NCBI RefSeq assembly: GCF_015767275.1
Contig: NZ_JADWMY010000010.1
Coordinates: forward strand, 124,001-188,000
Length of the DNA stretch: 64,000 nucleotides
Source: Herbaspirillum sp. AP02
Lineage (GTDB): Bacteria > Pseudomonadota > Gammaproteobacteria > Burkholderiales > Burkholderiaceae_D
Direction: 5' to 3'
The translations under genes and the position numbers were made by a program. This document shows positions 27,231 to 36,094 of this stretch, one piece after another. The notes under the pieces were generated by a model. That model saw only the letters and a program-made list of their open reading frames with translations. It had not been told where the DNA came from and ran no database searches. Each line of letters begins with the position of its first letter. The stretch's first letter is position 1.

Positions 27231-29483
27231 TTATCGAAGAACCACAACATCGGCAACCGGCTGCCCGGCGGTGGCGAACTTCAGGAATTCATCCTCGGGT
27301 AGCGGGCGGGCGTACAGGTAGCCCTGTACGTACTCGCAACCGGCATCCCTGAGCAGTTGCGCCTGCATCATCGTCTCCACGCCCTCGGCAATGACTTTCA
27401 TGCCCAGGCGATGTGCCATGACGATGATGGCTTCGACGATAGCCCGGTTGCTGTCGGCATCGACCATATCCTTGACGAAGGAGCGGTCGATCTTCAGGTA
27501 GTCCATGCTGAACTTCTTGAGGTAGGACATCGCCGAATACCCCGTGCCGAAGTCGTCCAGCGCCACCTGGATGCCGGCTTCCCGCAAATTGTTCAATTGC
27601 GACCGTACCGCTTCACTATCATCCAGCAGTAGCCCTTCAGTGATCTCGATGGCAATCAGCTGCGAAGCACAACCTTGCTGAGCGAGCTGCTCCAGCACCA
27701 CGCTGTCATAGTGACCATTCAGGAATTGCGCCGGAGAGAGATTGACACTGATCTGCTTGCGAAAAACCGAACCGGCCAGTGCATTCCAGCGTACCGAGAC
27801 CCTGGCAGCCTCCTGCAATATCCAGCGACCCAACTCGAAAATCAGGCCACTCTCTTCGGCCAGGGGAATGAATCTCTCCGGCGAGATCATGCCCAGGCTC
27901 GGATGCCGCCACCTGACCAGCGCCTCGGCCTTGTGGATATGTCCGCTATCCAGTTCCAGCGCCGGCTGGAAATGCAATTCAAACTGTCTCTCCTGAAGCG
28001 CATCGTAGAGATCATTGAGCAGGCGACGACGCTCGAAGCTCCGCTCTCGCATGCCTTGGGTAAAGAAGGCCAGGCCATTCCGGCCGCCCGCCTTGGCAGC
28101 GAACATGGCCTGATCCGCGCAGCCGATGAGCGCGGTGACGGTGCTTGCATCGTGTGGATAGATGGCAATCCCGACACTGGCCGAGATACGGACCCTGTGC
28201 GGACCCAGCTGGAAAGGTTCGACCAGTGCCGCCACAATGTCATATCCAATACGGGTGAGCGATTCCGATGCCTCCAGCTTGGGCAGGACGGCAACGAATT
28301 CATCGCCGGCGAGCCGCGCCACCAGATCGTACTCGCGTACACTTGCACGTATCCGCTGCGCCGCCACCACCAGAAGCTGGTCGCCCACCGAATGTCCCAG
28401 GGTATCGTTGACATCCTTGAAGCGATCCAGGTCGATGAACAGAACCGACAAAGGATATCCCTCCCCCTTGGCACTGGCCACTTCCCGCTGCAGCATATCG
28501 CCCAGCAGACGCCGGTTCGGCAGGCCGGACAAGAGATCGTAGTTGGCCTGGTGGCGCAACTTCAATTCCACCTCCTTGCGTCGGGTGACATCCCGTCCAA
28601 TGGCAAGCATGCCGAAGATCTTTTCGTCGGCGTCATATTCGGGAACGATGTGCATCTCATGGGACACCAGATGCCCCAGCGGATGGCGCCATTCCAGCAC
28701 GACCACATCGGCAACGCCGGTGGCTGCGACCTGCCTGACCCGCTCGTCGAAGCCACGCGATTCGTCGCCGCGCCGCCGGCCGGCGGAGTGATCCAGAATG
28801 GTATGGATGTCCTGATCGGCCCGCAATCCGGTCTCGCGAGTAAATGCGGGATTGGCAAAGATGCACTTGCCGTGAATGTCATAGCGCAGAATCACGTCGG
28901 GGGAATTGTCGACCAGGGTGCGAAACTGGCGTTCGCTGTTGCTGATGCGCTGCTGAATGGCATGTTCTGCCTTGAGCAGGGCCGTCAGGTTCTGCATCAG
29001 CATGTGCAGGCTTTGCTGCGCAGACGACTTGCGGGAGAGTTCATCTTCGACCATCTCGGCAAAACCGATGATACTACCCAGATGGGTGTTGAAATCGTTG
29101 AATACATCGCCGATCTGTTGCGCAATCAACTCCTGCTCGCCGGCCACACCGAAGAAGGAAGAGGCCAGGTCCTGGTAGCGCATGGCGATGCGCTCCCTGA
29201 ATGCGTTCTCATACGCCCGGTACATCGTGATCAGGGGCAGATTCAGGCGCGCTCCGAAGTCGGAGAAGCTGACTGCAGGGCATACCCCGACCAGCCGTTG
29301 TATCGCGCCTTGATGAATTTCCAGGATCTCGACGGGAGCAATCCTCGATTGCACGAGAAGATGCCCCAGACGATGCGCCTGCTCCAGCTGCGCATCCAGG
29401 ATGTCCTGTTCGGTGGATAGGAGAAACTCGTGCAACAGCACGACATATTTCTCCGCAATATCTCGGAGCGCATCTCTGCTCAT
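27231..29483 (-). CDS. RsbU-N-like - PAS - GGDEF - EAL c-di-GMP protein
   Basis: A 750-residue cytoplasmic protein. Residues 1-80 form a helical module resembling the N-terminal domain of RsbU-type stress regulators. A PAS domain follows (about 190-310), then GGDEF (about 320-480) and EAL (about 490-740). The GGDEF loop reads AGDEF with RxxD (REYD) five residues before it, so cyclase activity is possible but not certain. The EAL domain keeps EALVRW, ITEG, DDFGTGYS, the Lys of LKIDRSF and AEGVET, and should be active. I prefer ATG 29483 (GGAAG just upstream); in-frame starts at 29492 and TTG 29510 are alternatives. Confidence 0.88.
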   Translation of the reverse strand: MSRDALRDIAEKYVVLLHEFLLSTEQDILDAQLEQAHRLGHLLVQSRIAPVEILEIHQGAIQRLVGVCPAVSFSDFGARLNLPLITMYRAYENAFRERIAMRYQDLASSFFGVAGEQELIAQQIGDVFNDFNTHLGSIIGFAEMVEDELSRKSSAQQSLHMLMQNLTALLKAEHAIQQRISNSERQFRTLVDNSPDVILRYDIHGKCIFANPAFTRETGLRADQDIHTILDHSAGRRRGDESRGFDERVRQVAATGVADVVVLEWRHPLGHLVSHEMHIVPEYDADEKIFGMLAIGRDVTRRKEVELKLRHQANYDLLSGLPNRRLLGDMLQREVASAKGEGYPLSVLFIDLDRFKDVNDTLGHSVGDQLLVVAAQRIRASVREYDLVARLAGDEFVAVLPKLEASESLTRIGYDIVAALVEPFQLGPHRVRISASVGIAIYPHDASTVTALIGCADQAMFAAKAGGRNGLAFFTQGMRERSFERRRLLNDLYDALQERQFELHFQPALELDSGHIHKAEALVRWRHPSLGMISPERFIPLAEESGLIFELGRWILQEAARVSVRWNALAGSVFRKQISVNLSPAQFLNGHYDSVVLEQLAQQGCASQLIAIEITEGLLLDDSEAVRSQLNNLREAGIQVALDDFGTGYSAMSYLKKFSMDYLKIDRSFVKDMVDADSNRAIVEAIIVMAHRLGMKVIAEGVETMMQAQLLRDAGCEYVQGYLYARPLPEDEFLKFATAGQPVADVVVLR

Positions 29484-29616
29484 GGCTTCCATTCCTGGCC
29501 CTGTGATCAAGTGTCAATCCAACGAAACTTGGTGGAAACGCCCACATCAGATTCCAACCAGTCGCATACACTCTTTGCGCCCGCCGCATCTTTGCAAGCA
29601 GACATCGCCGGGCAGC

Positions 29617-30798
29617 TCAGAAGAACTCGAACTTGGGTAGATCGCCGTCGCCGTTGCTGCCCTGGGACATCATCTTGGAATGGCGCGATTCCTTGACCAG
29701 GTAGTCCTGGATCACCCGATTCAGCTTCTCGGCCACTGCCTGCACGCCGGTATCGAGCCCGTTTCCCCCTTCGGTCATTTCGACAAACAGCGCGTTGCGC
29801 TGCTCGCCGGCTTCCCGCAGACGTTCGATACGCTGGCGCACGATGTCCTGAAACTGTATCTCGCCCAGAATCTCACCCAGATCAGAAGCCAGTTGTGCAT
29901 CATGTGTTGCGACGACGGAAAAGGCACTCTTGTAAAACTGTCTCACCACCTCGTGATGCTCCCGCAGGCGCAGGGTCGATTCGGTCAGGATGGCAGCCTC
30001 GCTCAGTTGCTGCGCCGACTCTTCCAGGAATTTGAATTTGAGACCCGCATCGACCTTCTGCTGCGCCTTCGTCAAGCCCTCCTCGATGATGCCGGCTGCC
30101 TGCGTTGCACTCAGCGCAAGTTGCCTCACCTCCGCTGCCACGACAGCGAAACCGCGTCCGACATCGCCCGCGCGTGCTGCCTCAATCGCTGCATTGATGG
30201 CCAGCAATTCGGTCTGGCGTCCGATCTGCTTGATCAGCACCACGAGTTTTCCCAACTGCTGTATCTCCTTGGAAGCCTCGTGAATGGCATCCATGTCCCG
30301 CTTGATACGATTGGGTAGCTCCAGGATGAAATCGCCGATGGTGGAGATCTTGTCCATGCTCGTATCGATTTCCTGCTCAAGCGCCACCGATTGCGAAGAA
30401 GTCTGATCCAGATAGCGCACCAGGGAAGCGGCTGCTTCGTGAATCGTCTTGACCTGCCTGACCAGTGCAATGGCCGCAAACTCGGTGTCGCCAACCGCCT
30501 CATCCAGCCGCAGCCCGATTTCCTTTTCCAGGTCCAGATGCTGTTCAACGACATGTTTGATGACATCGCCTCTGCGCATCGACAACTGGCGAAACTGCCA
30601 ATAGAGCAGCAGATGGCTACCCAGCACGACCATTACGCTCACCAGCAAAGAGGTCCGGCTGACACCCGGATCGACCGCGAAATGCAGCAGGAGGATCAAC
30701 CAGGCCAACAACGTCGTCCCGACAAGACAGCGATTCTCCTGTCTTGACAGTACCTCCCGAAAAATGGACACACCACCGGATCTGGTTTTAACGTTCAT
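29617..30798 (-). CDS. MCP-like membrane protein with CheZ-like DxxxQ helix
   Basis: A 393-residue protein, last gene of the chemosensory operon. Two closely spaced TM helices (about 25-41 and 49-67) leave almost no periplasmic sensor. A cytoplasmic receptor-type signalling hairpin has its tip at 194-228 ([18 protein letters not shown]). Downstream, residues 312-326 read [15 protein letters not shown]; the Asp318-x3-Gln322 spacing matches the catalytic DxxxQ of the CheY-P phosphatase CheZ. The tail ends in KFEFF. No cheZ, cheC or cheX is visible elsewhere in the window, so this protein could double as the phosphatase; that is inference. ATG 30798 was chosen with AAGAG upstream; ATG 30810 is an alternative. 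Confidence 0.82.
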   Translation of the reverse strand: MNVKTRSGGVSIFREVLSRQENRCLVGTTLLAWLILLLHFAVDPGVSRTSLLVSVMVVLGSHLLLYWQFRQLSMRRGDVIKHVVEQHLDLEKEIGLRLDEAVGDTEFAAIALVRQVKTIHEAAASLVRYLDQTSSQSVALEQEIDTSMDKISTIGDFILELPNRIKRDMDAIHEASKEIQQLGKLVVLIKQIGRQTELLAINAAIEAARAGDVGRGFAVVAAEVRQLALSATQAAGIIEEGLTKAQQKVDAGLKFKFLEESAQQLSEAAILTESTLRLREHHEVVRQFYKSAFSVVATHDAQLASDLGEILGEIQFQDIVRQRIERLREAGEQRNALFVEMTEGGNGLDTGVQAVAEKLNRVIQDYLVKESRHSKMMSQGSNGDGDLPKFEFF

Positions 30799-30836
30799 GG
30801 TCTCTTGCATCTCGACTTGCAACAAACTTGCCAGAA

Positions 30837-31211
30837 TCACGCACCGGGCAAGACCTGCCTGACGATCTTCAAGAGATCGGCCCCTCCCACCGGCTTGACC
30901 AGCCATCCGGTCGCACCGGCCTTCTTTCCCTCATCGCGCTTGGCCGACTGGCTCTCGGTGGTCAGGGTAAGGATGGGCAGGAAACGACATCCTGGCAGCG
31001 CCCTGACGTTACGAATCAACTCCAGACCATCCATATTTGGCATATTGATGTCCGTAATCAGCAGATCCGGTTTGTATCCCGTCTGCATTTTCTTGAATGC
31101 CTTCACGCCATCCTCGGCGGTTTCAACCTTGAACCCGGCCATTTCGAGATTGCTGCGCACACTCATCAACATCGTGGCCGAGTCATCGACCAGGAAGATA
31201 GATTTGGACAT
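30837..31211 (-). CDS. CheY-like single-domain response regulator
   Basis: A 124-residue receiver domain. Acidic pair Asp9-Asp10, phospho-acceptor Asp54 ([13 protein letters not shown]), conserved Thr84 (LTLTTES) and Lys107 (LVKPVGG) are all present. It has no output domain. The ATG at 31211 follows AAGGGG; an adjacent GTG at 31214 is an alternative. It is the second CheY of the chemosensory operon, between the STAS gene and the MCP-like gene that carries a CheZ-like motif, so it may be the phosphate sink or the output regulator of the pathway. Confidence 0.93.
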   Translation of the reverse strand: MSKSIFLVDDSATMLMSVRSNLEMAGFKVETAEDGVKAFKKMQTGYKPDLLITDINMPNMDGLELIRNVRALPGCRFLPILTLTTESQSAKRDEGKKAGATGWLVKPVGGADLLKIVRQVLPGA

Positions 31212-31354
31212 CACATTTCCCCTTCTGAGCTAAAACCTGTTTCTTCAATTGGCGTAAGCAGGAACGCGCCCTCTGTCGGGATAGATCGCACGCATGTCCA
31301 TTGCTGAAATGCGCTCCGCAACCCGTCTTGTCCACCGCAGTTGCCTGCAAACGC

Positions 31355-31600
31355 CTACCGCCGTCCCGCCTGAAACAGCGGTGCCAGCCACCCGCGCAAC
31401 GACAGCTCCTGCGGCCAGTCCCGGATTTCCACCTGCGTGGCCAGCAAGACCTGCAGCGTTGCAGGATGGATATGGGTACAGTCCCGCAGATCCAATTTCG
31501 CCTGCGGCCTGTCTTGCAACCAACCGAGCAACGCCTCGGCATCCTCACCGGAGGCCACATCCCGAAACACCGCCAGATCCTCGATATACTCAATCGACAT
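31355..31600 (-). CDS. STAS-domain protein (81 aa)
   Basis: An 81-residue protein with the STAS beta-strand/helix pattern: KLDLRDCTHIHPATLQVLLA (about 35-54) matches the strand-turn-helix of anti-sigma antagonists. The position of the phosphorylatable Ser is taken by an Ala-Thr pair, so classical SpoIIAA-type phosphorylation is unlikely. Its ATG overlaps the cheA stop codon by one base (TGATG), so it is translationally coupled to the kinase. STAS proteins occur in alternative chemosensory operons, but a molecular role is not established here. Confidence 0.78.
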   Translation of the reverse strand: MSIEYIEDLAVFRDVASGEDAEALLGWLQDRPQAKLDLRDCTHIHPATLQVLLATQVEIRDWPQELSLRGWLAPLFQAGRR

Positions 31601-34251
31601 CAGAACATTTCCCTTGCGTTCAAGACCATCAACACCGAGCCATCGCCCATCAAGGCTGACCCGGAATACATCGAGAGCCCCCCCAGGATGCCGACCAGCG
31701 GCTTCTGGATCACATCGATGGCTTCCCTGAAATCATCGATGATCAGCCCCACTGACTGCCCGCCGACACGTACCACCAACACCGCCACCTCGTCATCGGC
31801 ATTGGTCTTCTGCTCCGCTGGAATGCTGAGCATCTGGTTGATGCTCTTGAGCCCGAGGACGTGACCACGCAAGACCATCGTCGCGCTTCGCTTCACGAAA
31901 TTGAGCGCGCTGCGAGGGATCCGCACGGTCTCCATCACATGCTCCATCGGCACGCCGAACAACTGACCGTGCGATTCGATGATCATCACCTTGGTGACGG
32001 CCATCGACAGCGGTAGCGAGATCTGCAGACGAGTTCCCTTGCCGACCATGCTTTGCAAGGAAATGCTGCCATTGATCTTTTCCACTGCGTTGCGCACCAC
32101 ATCCATTCCCACTCCACGACCGGAGAGGTCGGAGACGACTTCTGCCGTAGAGAAGCCGGAAGCGAACACCAGATTGACCGCTTCCTGGTCACTCATGCGT
32201 TCCAGCAGGACTTCATCGATCAGGCCCTTTTCGTAGGCCTTGCGCTTGACCAGGGCCGGATCGATTCCGCGGCCGTCATCCTGGATCACGATGACGACCT
32301 GGTCGCCCTGATGGGCCGCACTGATCGTGAGGGTGCCGATAGCTGGCTTGCCGGCACTACGACGATGCCCTGGCTCTTCGAGACCATGATCGAGACTGTT
32401 GCGCACGATGTGGATGAGTGGATCGGCCAGAGCCTCGATGATGTTCTTGTCGGCTTGCGTCTCCTCGCCTTCCAGCACCAATTGCACTTCCTTGCCGAGC
32501 TTGCGCGAGATATCCCTGACCAGTCGGGGAAAGCGCTGGAAGACTACCGATACCGGCATCATCCGCACCTGCATGATGGCGTCCTGCATTTCCTCGGCGA
32601 TGCGGTTGATCACCGCGTACTGCGCCTTGATTTCGCGCGAGAGTTCACGGACGCGGAACTGGTCTTCGGCACGCTGCGCCAGATATGGAAGAGCGTTCTT
32701 GGACACGACCATCTCGCCAATCAGGTTCATGAGCCGATCTATCTTGACCTGTTCCACCTTGACGCTGCGGGGTGTCGAGATGCTGTCCTCGGCACGCCGA
32801 CCTGCTCTGCCCGGCTCCTCGGACGGACTCTCCTTGACCCGATTAGGTAGCGCAACATGGGTCACGGCAGGAACCTCGTCCTGATGCATTGTCATTTCGC
32901 CGGCGCGTGGCAAGGGCCGGCGACCAGTATTCAACCAGGTCAGCAACGGCTCGCAGCTTCGCAATTGCAACGCTTGCTGGCGCGCTATTTCCAGCTCACC
33001 GACCAGATCGAGACATCCCATGGAAGAGCAGCAGTTCATCAACGTCGACGCGACCGCCTGGGTACGACCGTCCTGCCATCCCATGTTGGCTTCGGACTGC
33101 AATATCTGCTGCTGGATGGCAAATATCTCGTCGATTGCCCGGCCGATTTCCTCGATCGACAGATCGGCTTGCATTCCCGATTCCCGGGGCTGCCGGATCG
33201 CCTTGTCACCCTCTCCTTCGGAGACGATGGTCTGCATGGACCCGATGAGCTTCCTGATCAATTCCCTGTCGCCGGGGACGACCTGCACCACCAGTTGCAG
33301 CCACCGCAGGGCTGATGCCAGCCAGGATCCCGGTGTGGCCGTCCGCAGGGCTGTTCCGAGAGGGTCATGCAGCAGCGCCAGGTCACCCGCTTCGAATGCG
33401 GAAACCAGCACTTCGACCAGCCTGGCAGATTCCTCATCATGTGCGTGCTCGCCCTGCGCAACGACCAGGCATGGCGGGTCCAGAGACGTGATCGCCACCT
33501 GATCAGGAACATAGCGGTAGTAATCCATCAGTTCTGCATGTGATGCGACCACCAGCATCTGGAAGCGCAAGACACAATCGTAGGCGTTGAGTTCGACCAG
33601 CGGCGGCCAGGCTGGGGGAACCTGAATCGCTCCCCAGATGCATCCTGGCGTATTGCGGGCACGGTAAAAGGGGTCATCGCCCTGGAAAAAACAGTCCCCG
33701 GCAGGATGGTAGGCGACCCAATGCAGCTCGCCCTTGGCATGGGCCTCACGGAAGGCCTCGATGCGCAATGACTCCGGAATATCCGACAATGGCAATATCT
33801 GCCGTGCCGAAGGCACTGCGCCCGCCCCCATGTCATGGTTCGCTGCCGGCTCCTCCGCCACTGCCTCATCTGCGATGAGCTCGCGCAGCGCAGCGGAGAG
33901 CTGTAGCGCCTCCTGTACTCGCGTCGGCCCGCCACTTTCGTCGCTCTCCATGCCATCGCAGAGTGCGGCCACAAAATCCATGGCATCGAGAAGACGATCG
34001 GCCAATACCTCGCTATAACTGATCTGCCGGCGCCGGACTGCATCCATCAGATCTTCGCCCGCGTGCAGGACCCGGGTCATCTCCGGCACATCAAAGAGAC
34101 CACTATTTCCCTTGAGCGTGTGGACCATGCGAAACAGCGATTCCAGCAGTTCCACGTCCTCGGGAACGTCCTCCAGTTGCATCAGCTTTTCACTGATGCC
34201 CTGCAGCAGATCCCGTGTCTCGCTGATGAATTGATCACGCAAAAGAGTCAT
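31600..34251 (-). CDS. cheA: Chemotaxis histidine kinase CheA (long form)
   Basis: An 883-residue kinase, longer than the usual 650-750. An HPt domain holds phospho-acceptor His44 (FRMVHTLKGNSG). Residues 150-340 form an unassigned domain (with YHPAGDCFFQGDDP near 181-193). Residues 365-440 look like a second, His-less HPt bundle. The dimerisation helices are at about 497-560, the HATPase N-box at 612-623 (HIVRNSLDHG), G1 at 658-664 (DDGRGID) and G2 at 711-717 (GRGVGMD), and a CheW-like domain at 750-880. It overlaps the upstream cheY by 4 bp (ATGA) and the downstream STAS gene by 1 bp. It phosphorylates the CheY proteins and CheB of this operon. There is no C-terminal receiver, unlike hybrid FrzE types. 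Confidence 0.95.
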   Translation of the reverse strand: MTLLRDQFISETRDLLQGISEKLMQLEDVPEDVELLESLFRMVHTLKGNSGLFDVPEMTRVLHAGEDLMDAVRRRQISYSEVLADRLLDAMDFVAALCDGMESDESGGPTRVQEALQLSAALRELIADEAVAEEPAANHDMGAGAVPSARQILPLSDIPESLRIEAFREAHAKGELHWVAYHPAGDCFFQGDDPFYRARNTPGCIWGAIQVPPAWPPLVELNAYDCVLRFQMLVVASHAELMDYYRYVPDQVAITSLDPPCLVVAQGEHAHDEESARLVEVLVSAFEAGDLALLHDPLGTALRTATPGSWLASALRWLQLVVQVVPGDRELIRKLIGSMQTIVSEGEGDKAIRQPRESGMQADLSIEEIGRAIDEIFAIQQQILQSEANMGWQDGRTQAVASTLMNCCSSMGCLDLVGELEIARQQALQLRSCEPLLTWLNTGRRPLPRAGEMTMHQDEVPAVTHVALPNRVKESPSEEPGRAGRRAEDSISTPRSVKVEQVKIDRLMNLIGEMVVSKNALPYLAQRAEDQFRVRELSREIKAQYAVINRIAEEMQDAIMQVRMMPVSVVFQRFPRLVRDISRKLGKEVQLVLEGEETQADKNIIEALADPLIHIVRNSLDHGLEEPGHRRSAGKPAIGTLTISAAHQGDQVVIVIQDDGRGIDPALVKRKAYEKGLIDEVLLERMSDQEAVNLVFASGFSTAEVVSDLSGRGVGMDVVRNAVEKINGSISLQSMVGKGTRLQISLPLSMAVTKVMIIESHGQLFGVPMEHVMETVRIPRSALNFVKRSATMVLRGHVLGLKSINQMLSIPAEQKTNADDEVAVLVVRVGGQSVGLIIDDFREAIDVIQKPLVGILGGLSMYSGSALMGDGSVLMVLNAREMF

Positions 34252-34619
34252 TGTTCAGCCTCTCCCACCAGCAGCCTGACATGCATCAGAAGTTGCGCTG
34301 GCGTGACCGGCTTGACCAGATAATCGTTGGCACCGGCGCGATAGGCGAGGGTACGATCATTGGCTTCGGACTCGGTCGATATCATGATGGCCGGCGCGTG
34401 GACCAGCGGCTCCCCCCGCAACTGGCGCAGAAAACCATAGCCATCCAGCTTGGGCATGTTGATATCCACGATGTAGAGATCAAATGGTTGCTGCAATGCC
34501 TTTTCCAGGCCCTCGATGCCATTGACGGCTTCTTCCACCACGTAATGGGCAGCTTCAAGAATGTTGCGATGGTACATGCGCACCGTAGCCGCATCATCGA
34601 CAAGCAGGATGCGCTTCAT
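34248..34619 (-). CDS. CheY-like response regulator
   Basis: A 123-residue receiver domain with Asp8-Asp9, phospho-acceptor Asp52 (YIVDINMPKLDG), Ser81/Thr82 and Lys103 (YLVKPVTP). It overlaps cheR upstream (34616-34619) and cheA downstream (34248-34251), each by an ATGA, so the three are translated together. It is the likely direct output of CheA in this operon. Confidence 0.94.
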   Translation of the reverse strand: MKRILLVDDAATVRMYHRNILEAAHYVVEEAVNGIEGLEKALQQPFDLYIVDINMPKLDGYGFLRQLRGEPLVHAPAIMISTESEANDRTLAYRAGANDYLVKPVTPAQLLMHVRLLVGEAEQ

Positions 34620-35458
34620 TGGGCCTCCGCAGTTTTTTGATAAACAATGGCTTCGGGAAATTTCCTGACTCGGTACAGCGAAGAGATCCGGCTCATCGAC
34701 TCGGAATGTCCCAGGCAGATGAACCCATTCAGGTTCAATGCCTCGTAGAAGGTCTCGGCCGCCTCCTTGCGTGACACATCGTCAAAATAGATCAGCAGGT
34801 TGCGGCAGAAGATCACGTCGAAATTGCGATAGCCTCTTGTATCTTCCGCCTTGGCGATATTGACCCGGGTGAACTCCACGGCGCTGCGTAGTTCATCGCA
34901 GATCTGGTGTTCATCCCCCTCCCGACGGAAATACTTGCTCTTCCAGGCGGCAGGGACATTCTGGATCGAACGTGCAGAATAGCGGCCGATCTGTGCCTTG
35001 CGCAGCATCCCGGTATCGATGTCGGAAGAAATGATTTCCACATCCCACTTGTCAATGCCTGCCCAGTATTCCATCAGGTACATCGCCAGCGTATAAGGCT
35101 CTTCTCCCGACGAGCAGGGGATGCACCAGATCCGTATGGGGGCGTTGTCGCGCTTGATGCCGGTGATCTCGGGCAACATGGAATTGACGAGACAATCAAA
35201 CTGGTACTTTTCGCGCAGGAAATAGGTTTCGTTGACGGTCATCAGATTGGTCAGCAACTGCAGTTCCTTGCCGTCAGCCTCGAACCGCAGGAGGGAAAAA
35301 TAATGACGGAAGCTCACGCTGCCGGTCGCCTCGATGCGTTCGACCAGACGTTTGTCGACAAAGTACCTCTTGGTTGCCTCGAAATTGATGCCCGTCTTGC
35401 GATAGAAATATTCTCTGAACTTTAGAAAGTCGGATTCACTGATGACGATCTCATTCAT
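34616..35458 (-). CDS. cheR: Chemoreceptor glutamate methyltransferase CheR
   Basis: A 280-residue SAM-dependent methyltransferase. The helical N-domain is followed by TVNETYFLRE (74-83), the SAM-binding CSSGEEPYT (115-123) and CRNLLIYFD (218-226). It methylates glutamates on the receptors of the pathway. The ATG at 35458 begins the family's N-terminus; an open frame to 35530 is not conserved. It overlaps cheY downstream by 4 bp and lies 7 bp after the HEAT-repeat gene. Confidence 0.95.
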   Translation of the reverse strand: MNEIVISESDFLKFREYFYRKTGINFEATKRYFVDKRLVERIEATGSVSFRHYFSLLRFEADGKELQLLTNLMTVNETYFLREKYQFDCLVNSMLPEITGIKRDNAPIRIWCIPCSSGEEPYTLAMYLMEYWAGIDKWDVEIISSDIDTGMLRKAQIGRYSARSIQNVPAAWKSKYFRREGDEHQICDELRSAVEFTRVNIAKAEDTRGYRNFDVIFCRNLLIYFDDVSRKEAAETFYEALNLNGFICLGHSESMSRISSLYRVRKFPEAIVYQKTAEAQ

Positions 35459-35465
35459 GTCGAAT

Positions 35466-36083
35466 TTATTCTTCGCGTAAGCGACCAAGAGCCAAGTTGG
35501 CAGCGAACTGGATGTAGGGGTCGTTGGCAAACCGTGCCTTGACCTGCTTTATTGCCGCAAAGGACTTCATCGTTCCCACCTCACTGAGCAAATCCAGCGC
35601 TGCCGAACAGACATTGACATGGGGATCGGCAAGGATCACCTGGGTGAGCCATTCCTCGACCTTGGGATGACGCATGGACTCAAGGACGTTGACGGCGAAG
35701 ATCCTGATGTCGGCGTCCCCGTCAGCGAGCAACTCTTGCATCAGCGGCGCGACCTCATTGGGCAATTGCTTCATGGCGTCGATGGCCTCATTGCGCAGGG
35801 CCGCATCGTCGCTGCGCAGGCATTCGATCAATCCCGCAGCAGCGGCGGGATCGCCCAGCCTGACCAAGGTGGTGATGATGACCTCTCGTACCGAGAGTAC
35901 GATCTCCACCTTCAATCTCTGCAGCAACGCGGCAGAAGCATCCGGGCAGTGGACGAGCTCGCGTGCCGCCGAACGGCGCGCGGAGGCATCGTCGGCGGCG
36001 AGCTCCTGTAGCAACGTGCTGCAATCGCGGCCGGACGGCGACCCGGAAGGCGGAAGGGAATGCGTCCCCTTGATCAATGCCAT
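35466..36083 (-). CDS. HEAT-repeat protein of the chemosensory operon
   Basis: A 205-residue soluble alpha-helical protein made of about five HEAT-type repeats (for example VREVIITTLVRLGDPAAAAGL near 68, and ALRNEAIDAMKQLPNEVAPL near 98, each with the usual Asp/Arg turns). HEAT solenoids are protein-binding scaffolds. It lies between cheB (11 bp) and cheR (7 bp) and so is certainly co-transcribed. It may hold or regulate the methylation enzymes or CheA, but no function is known from sequence. Confidence 0.85.
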   Translation of the reverse strand: MALIKGTHSLPPSGSPSGRDCSTLLQELAADDASARRSAARELVHCPDASAALLQRLKVEIVLSVREVIITTLVRLGDPAAAAGLIECLRSDDAALRNEAIDAMKQLPNEVAPLMQELLADGDADIRIFAVNVLESMRHPKVEEWLTQVILADPHVNVCSAALDLLSEVGTMKSFAAIKQVKARFANDPYIQFAANLALGRLREE

Positions 36084-36094
36084 GTTCTACTCCT

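Noticed and set aside
27014-27256. 80-codon minus-strand frame between the AraC and GGDEF-EAL genes
   Set aside because: Overlaps the start of the AraC gene and the end of the GGDEF-EAL gene; no ribosome-binding site or family resemblance.
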